Assembly (NCBI GenBank): GCA_004151065.3
Contig: NWUY0300014262.1
Coordinates: 3,236-27,073, forward strand
Source of the DNA: Larix sibirica
Taxonomy: Eukaryota > Streptophyta > Pinopsida > Pinales > Pinaceae
DNA: 23,838 nt
Direction of reading: 5' to 3'
The notes below the pieces were generated by a model. That model was not told the origin of the DNA. It searched no databases and saw only the letters and a program-made list of their open reading frames with translations. Within the stretch, counting starts at the first letter, position 1. Each line of letters opens with the position of its first letter. Of this stretch, positions 19,200 through 23,838 are shown in pieces. Position numbers and translations under genes: made by a program.

Positions 19200-20110
19200 T
19201 AACAAGAAACTCTTCCCGAAGGTTTAAAGCATGGAGCGTCCAATTAGAGAGTTTCTCCCGCATTTTACTTAAGAGTTCTTCCCAAGAAGCCTTCTTTAGG
19301 ACAACATCAGAATAGGGAGCACCCAAGTATTTGGTTGGAAGGGAGCTCTTTTTGAACCCTAAAATCCTTACAATGTTCCTTTGACTAGCAGGAGGAGGTA
19401 TTAAAGAAAAAAATCAAGGATTTTCCATATTAGAGTAAGCCCCGAGGCTCTTAAGAAAGATTTCAAAGCCTTCTTAATTTGTCTAGCTTCCTGAACAGAA
19501 GAGTGACCCATCAGGAGAGTGTCATCAACAAACTGTTGATGCGTTATAGCCTTCTCATAAGGTGGAATTTAGACCTTTGATTTTCCCTGATCAACAAAAT
19601 GCGAAATAAGCCTGCCAAGACCTTCAGTCATGATCACAAAGAGAAAGGGTGAGAGAGGATCCCTTGGCGAATGCCCCGAGTGGCTTGAAGACATCAGACG
19701 GGTCCCATTGATCAGGATAGAAAAGAACGCAGTGGAAGTAAGATTAGCGATCCACTTGATCCATACTCACTGAAACCAAAAGATTCCATAATCTTCTTCA
19801 TGTAGGTCCAGTTAAGTTTATCATAGGTTTGATAAGTCTAACTTCAGTAGCATCCCAGCCTTCTTCAGTCTCTTGAGGGAATGTAAGACTTCCTGAGCAA
19901 GGATAATACCATCGAGAATCTTGTCTTCCTTCCACAAAACCCGTCTGTTCCAAGAGATCAAAGTAGGAAGAAGGGGTTTTAGTCTATTGGCCATGACTTT
20001 CGTTATGAGTTTATAGATGATGTTACACAAGAGATAGGTCTGAACAAATCAGTATCTCTCAGCCCTCGGAGTTTTCGGAATCAGGTGATAAAGGTAGAGT
20101 TTAAGAGCAG
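19200..20110 (-). pseudogene. LINE reverse transcriptase domain, frameshifted
   Basis: Fragments in order: CNIIYKLITKVMANRLKPLL, ILDGIILAQEVLHSLKR and MLLKLDLS (19821-20030), then after frameshifts YDKLNWTYMKKIMESFGFS, TRGIRQG with LSPFLFVIMTEGLGRLI, and QFVDDTLLMG with the FVDD active-site box at 19532-19521. The catalytic Asp pair is intact. The LDLS..YD region and the RQGDPLSP region each contain an indel. From 19195, sequence such as WWIGRLCVNLNLKGAWLRDP continues the domain's C-terminal side. Confidence 0.9.
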
Positions 20111-20374
20111 GGAGCACCCCTTTCATTCTCCGAGATTCTTCCACACCTGCCACACTTCAGTTTTAATCAAATCCCAGAAGTGGTGAAAGAAATTGGCCGT
20201 AAAACCATCAGGCGGGGATTTACCATCCTCCATTTGGTTAATGGCTATCTCAACCTCCTGGAATTCAATGGGACGAATGACATTCTTCTACTCTTAGTAA
20301 TAAGCCTAGGAATTACATCCTTGATCTCCCTGCAAGCTGCAGACCGGTCCAACCTGGGTTCCGTAGTCACTTCC

Positions 20375-20840
20375 TTAAAATGAGAAAGAGTTCCTGCTCA
20401 ATATCCTCATGAGAATCACAACAACTCCCTCATTGGTACGGAGATTACAAATCTGATTCTGGTGTCTATGTTGAATGGTTGCTCTATGAAAGAACTTTGT
20501 GTTCTTATCCCCATCCTTCAGCCATTGGTTTCTAGACTTCTGCTTCCATAAAAGTTCCTCCTGATTTTGTCTCTGATAAAGTTGCTCAGAAAGGTTTTTC
20601 TCCTCCAGAGCCAGCTCAGCATTCAAACCATTCCTCATGATTCTTTCCTGCACATGTTCCATATGTATCTCTATCTTGGATATATCAACCAAAATGTCCC
20701 TGAAGACATATTTATTCCATCTTTTGATGTTATATTTCAACAACTTCAGTTTTTGTTGAAAACAATACATTTTAGTGCCCTGAGGGGTAGGAGTATTCCT
20801 CCACCAATCCTCCACATTAGTAGGGAAGCCTTTATGGGTT
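20375..20840 (-). pseudogene. LINE ORF2 linker between endonuclease and RT
   Basis: Contains VEDWWRNTPTPQGTKM, LLKYNIKRWNKYVF and ELLWKQKSRNQWLKDGDKNT followed by KFFH, the conserved W.K.GD.NTKFFH box that precedes RT in plant LINEs. A TAG replaces an expected Trp a few residues upstream (SF*LTHKGF). Confidence 0.9.
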
Positions 20841-20899
20841 AGCTAGAAACTTTCAAACTTGAAAGGCCTTGTCATTCTTGTTTTGATATTACTCCATAT

Positions 20900-21598
20900 G
20901 AGGGAAACCAGCCAATGGTCAGAGCCTGAAGAAGCGATTGTGCATGATGACAGAGTACCCCCTAAGAGCATAATGCTTTAAGACAGAAGAAATCTATCCA
21001 ACCTCGCTGCCACCAAATACTCCCCTCCACGTCTATTGTTCCAGGTCAAACCATTACTCCCCATATCGATATCAATAAGGTTACTGTTCTCAATGACTTC
21101 ATCAAACAGAGTGTTCTCCAGAGTTAGTATTCTTCTGCCCCCTTTCTTCTCCTCTAGTGACCTGATCAAGTTGAAATCTCCTCCAACAATCCAGTGGGTC
21201 CCTTCAAACATGCTCCTAAGCCTAGATAAACTGGTAATGAAATTACGCTTCTCCCGATAACTACTCGGCCCATACACATTGTTAATCGTCCCCTTTGCAT
21301 TGGATCCTAAAAGATGAAATGCAACAGAGAGGCTGAACTTGGCGGAGAGAAAGTTAGTGAGGGCCACAAGCCACGGGTCCCACATGATCGCTACTCCTCC
21401 AAAGTTCCCAATAGGATCCAACATCATACACTTACAATTTTTCCAAATGCTACGCGCATTTAGTTCCAAGTGAGTTCCCAAACACTTGGTTTCTTGTAAC
21501 AGAACCACAACAGATTTTTCCTTCATTATCTTACTTTTCAGAGTCTTTCTTTTACGAGGATCATTAATCCCTCGAATATTCCACGAAATGATTTTCAT
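20900..21598 (-). pseudogene. LINE apurinic-type endonuclease domain
   Basis: Starts MKIISWNIRGIN at 21598. The AP-endonuclease motifs follow in order: LLQETK, NVYGPSSYR, IVGGDFNLI, GLTWNNRRGG, LDRFLLS and, after one in-frame TAA at 20978-20980, SGSDHWLVSL. All catalytic residues (N, E, Y, DxN, SDH) can be seen. This is the best-preserved part of the element. The open frame extends 25 codons further upstream to 21673, but those codons have no motif. Confidence 0.92.
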
Positions 21599-21653
21599 CA
21601 AGCACTGTATCTCATAGATAAGAGAGCTTCCTGGATCAATACGTCGATCGACA

Positions 21654-21693
21654 TATATCAACCATGGCCACACATTTATAATTGGTTGATATA
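21654..21693. repeat. Perfect 11-bp hairpin next to the LINE 5' end
   Basis: TATATCAACCA at 21654-21664 is the exact reverse complement of TGGTTGATATA at 21683-21693, with an 18-nt spacer. It lies about 55 bp outside the endonuclease start and may mark DNA at the insertion junction. Confidence 0.6.
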
Positions 21694-21699
21694 CGATGG

Positions 21700-22380
21700 T
21701 CAGTGTATATGAGCCATATTATTAATTATGTCTTGCTAGTTAACCTCCGAGTTAGGTTTGGTAAATTATTATAATAATAATAATAATTAAAAATATAAAT
21801 ATTTAAAAAAAATAAAAATAAATAAATAATAAATATAAATATAATAATAATATAATAAACCGACTTTCAAATTTTCATAAAATTATTAATCATTATTATT
21901 ATAGTTCCTTAGCATTATAAAATTGAAATCTAAAATTAAAATTTTTAATTAAATAAGACTTAAAATTTGAAAACCTAAAAATCGACTCTCATCATTAGAA
22001 AGATTTACATCATAGAGTCATATATAAATAGGTTCGCTGGCATCTCATTCTCCCCCAGGCTTCAATTGTCTCCTAATGATGATCCCAAAGTAGGGATCGA
22101 AATGTCGAGTTTCAAACTTACTAACGCAGCTCCTTCTTACTACTCAATAAAAATATAATAAATTAATAACAAAAAAAAAGTTTCAATAAAATAATAATAA
22201 TAATTTAATAATAGAAAAAAAAAGAAATAATAAGAAGACATAAAATTATATCAATAAAGAAATAAATTAATAATAAGAATAAGAAATATATAAATAAATT
22301 TAAGCATGATTGAGAATGGTACGAGTAACTATATTTTAAAACATATTAGAAGGTCAAACATAATTAAACATCGCCAATCA
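21700..22380. other. AT-rich DNA with (TAA)n-like tracts
   Basis: Long A/T runs and TAATAATAA tracts at about 21768-21860 and 22140-22300 flank a less biased stretch of about 21990-22135. That stretch contains TATATAAATAG at 22021-22031, a good TATA-box match, but I see no gene or LTR boundary next to it. No coding frame. Confidence 0.5.
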
Positions 22381-22383
22381 TTG

Positions 22384-22511
22384 TTGACCATGGCTAAGCA
22401 GTTTTTAGTATCATTGATCCAAGTTTGAACATGGTTGACTATGGTTGACTTTAGTTGACCATGGTTGACTTTAGTTAACCATGGTTGACTTTGGGAATGG
22501 TTGACTTTAGT
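22384..22511. repeat. TTGAC-rich minisatellite
   Basis: Degenerate tandem copies of a roughly 10/20-bp unit, ATGGTTGACTTTAGTTGACC-like, with at least seven TTGAC(C/T) cores. It stops at the NN at 22513-22514. TTGAC(C/T) is the WRKY W-box core, but here it arises from a simple repeat, so regulatory meaning is doubtful. Confidence 0.75.
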
Positions 22512-22512
22512 G

Positions 22513-22514
22513 NN
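22513..22514. other. Two Ns at the start of the second SmD3 copy
   Basis: The duplicated segment begins at the next base, 22515. The sequence left of the Ns has no similarity to the DNA left of copy 1. Confidence 0.9.
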
Positions 22515-23838
22515 GTGATTGGGGAGTCTTGGGTTAGCTAAACTCAATGTAGCTGAGTGAGCATGGCTATCTGAGGGTCTTTGGCTCTAGTTAATACTAT
22601 CTAGCCTCTTAGCATTGAATTAGCAATTCGAATAACCTCGTGACCTAATTTGAATTGCCCTGCTATTTATACTGTTCACCTCCATTCATTCAAGTTAATG
22701 AAATACATCATTCTTTTCTTCTTACTTGCTTATAGTTTTTGTGTAATGATTTATGATATCTCATTTTTTATTTGTTACATGATTAGTTGGTTGTTGATTT
22801 AATTTTCATAGTATATCTCTCTTGTTTATGTGCCTAGATCTATATGCTCAAATTTTATAGCCTTATGTTTCCAGGTGTCAACCTTAGATCTCACCCATCT
22901 ACCTTAAATGGATCCAACCAACTTACTAACTCATTGAACCAATCATTGAAAGCATATAAGAGGTTGTTAAGGAAAGTCTCCTTGCATAACTACGAAAGTG
23001 TGCACTAAGGATGAAGGCAAGAGTCCCATGTTTTCTTATGTCAATATAAATGTCAGCCCTTGCTTCCTCAACTATCCCATTCATGTCCTAAGGTGTAGAT
23101 TCACACAAGAGGAGGAGCAAGTAGGTTAAGTCTTTCCCTTCTTAGCATTAGATGGTCATAATCATCTATCACCCCATATTCAAATATCCAACTAAAGACA
23201 AAAACAAAAAAATAATTAGAAGAAATGAAAGAGGCACTAATTAATAATTCTTAAGAGGAACTTTGACTCATACTTACAATCACATAAAACAATACCATCA
23301 TCAACACTGCAATCGAATGAATGATCATTCCAATTAAGTGATCACCTGTTTTTACAAATTCAATTTTATCAACCGTGCATATTTAATTAAAAAAAAAACC
23401 AAAACATTGAAGTGAAGATCCTTCTAATCCCATTGTGTGATCAAAGCCTTCAAAGTTTTTAATATAAACACAAGGAGGGAAAGGAAAGGAAATCTCCAGA
23501 ACGAAGTTTTCGTAATGTCGTTTATGCATTCAGTAAGGTAGTTAGTTCTACACGGAGGGGGGAATTCTGGGAGCACCACAACAAAAGTACCAGGGGTTAA
23601 AAATCACGCTGCAAAAGACTTTATCTAGGGTTCAGGGTTTTATCTGGGTTGTAGGGTTTTTGAGCAGTGGGAAAAAATGAGCAGAAGTTTGGGGATCCCT
23701 GTGAAGCTGCTTCACGAGGCAGCCGGGCATGTGGTGACGGTTGAGTTGAAGAGCGGGGAGCTATACCGAGGCAACATGATCGAATGCGAAGATAACTGGA
23801 ATTGCCAGCTCGAGGGCATCACCTACACTGCCAAGGTA
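22515..23838 (+). repeat. 1,324-bp segmental duplicate, copy 2 (SmD3 promoter and exon 1)
   Basis: Matches 13581-14904 base for base except A22815 and G23375. It runs from the NN to the window end. The regulatory elements of copy 1 recur at plus 8,934: TATA-like at about 23459-23468 and telo-box at 23652-23659. Confidence 0.95.
23677..23835 (+). CDS. SmD3: Spliceosomal core protein SmD3, exon 1 (copy 2)
   Basis: This is a 53-codon first exon identical to that at 14743-14901, with the same ATG context (GGGAAAAAATG), the same Sm1 motif residues and the same phase-0 donor (AAG|GTA, cut by the window end). If the gene is functional, exon 2 onward (Sm2 motif, Gly/Arg tail) is expected beyond 23838. 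Because the exon and promoter are intact in both copies, the sequence does not tell which one, if either, is the true gene start and which is a duplicate or an assembly repeat. Confidence 0.93.

Larger units (their letters stand above)
15869..21598 (-). mobile_element. LINE (L1-type, with RNase H), inactive copy antisense to SmD3
   Basis: Read on the minus strand the order is: endonuclease (21598 to about 20900), linker (20840-20375), reverse transcriptase (about 20110-19300), C-terminal region with zinc-binding domain (18992-18247), RNase H (about 17850-17330), then a long trailer to 15869. This is the order of plant L1-type LINE ORF2, which nicks genomic DNA and copies its own RNA at the nick. 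No ORF1 lies upstream, so the copy is 5'-truncated at or near the ORF2 start. Every domain is interrupted by frameshifts or stops, so it is non-autonomous. No clear target-site duplication is visible, and the 3' boundary coincides with an N. Confidence 0.88.

Noticed and set aside
22021-22031. TATATAAATAG as the promoter of an LTR element
   Set aside because: The motif is good, but no LTR ends, primer-binding site or coding region lies next to it, and AT-rich DNA gives such matches by chance.
1-23838. Search for CRISPR arrays, bacterial operons, tRNA or rRNA genes
   Set aside because: Repeats here are tandem, inverted or dispersed without regular spacers. No tRNA or rRNA signature was seen, and gene structure is eukaryotic.

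Overview
This window reads as nuclear DNA of a seed plant. It is AT-rich and mostly non-coding, with canonical GT-AG spliced plant exons, a plant-type SINA ubiquitin-ligase body, a plant SmD3 first exon and large amounts of decayed retrotransposon. The low gene density, intronic transposons and transposon types fit a large repeat-rich genome such as a gymnosperm, but that is an inference; no marker here fixes the species.

Layout. Positions 1-900 are structured repeats: a 79-nt near-palindrome, then a foldback element at 464-893. Positions 900-2790 hold no gene I can recognise. A decayed minus-strand coding frame of unknown family runs from 4223 down to about 2791. A SINA/SINAT-like gene lies at 5125-5937, with two exons joined by a 105-bp intron; its first exon is not visible and its RING finger is damaged. 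Positions 5940-11060 are AT-rich non-coding DNA with several tandem duplications and degenerate arrays. A Ty1/copia-type gag fragment lies at 11542-11929 (+). A minus-strand LINE fragment (end of ORF1 with a zinc knuckle, start of the ORF2 endonuclease) lies at 11931-13130.

Positions 13581-14904 carry the promoter, 5' leader and first coding exon of the spliceosomal core protein SmD3, followed by intron sequence. Antisense to it, from 21598 down to about 15869, is a long LINE copy with endonuclease, reverse transcriptase, zinc-binding and RNase H domains, all broken by frameshifts and stops. AT-rich DNA and a TTGAC-rich minisatellite follow. The 1,324-bp SmD3 promoter/exon segment then appears a second time at 22515-23838 with only two substitutions and no indel, starting directly after two N bases and running to the window edge.

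Functionally only two host genes are represented, an SmD3 gene (pre-mRNA splicing) and a SINA-like gene (ubiquitination), and there is no sign that they work together. The rest is transposon debris and simple or tandem repeats. The N bases at 11930, 15868 and 22513-22514 each sit where one sequence type stops and another begins, so the layout across them should be treated as provisional. I found no convincing new multi-gene system. The best leads are the unknown minus-strand reading frame at 4223-2791, the SmD3 duplication, the SINA gene with an altered RING, and the foldback element.
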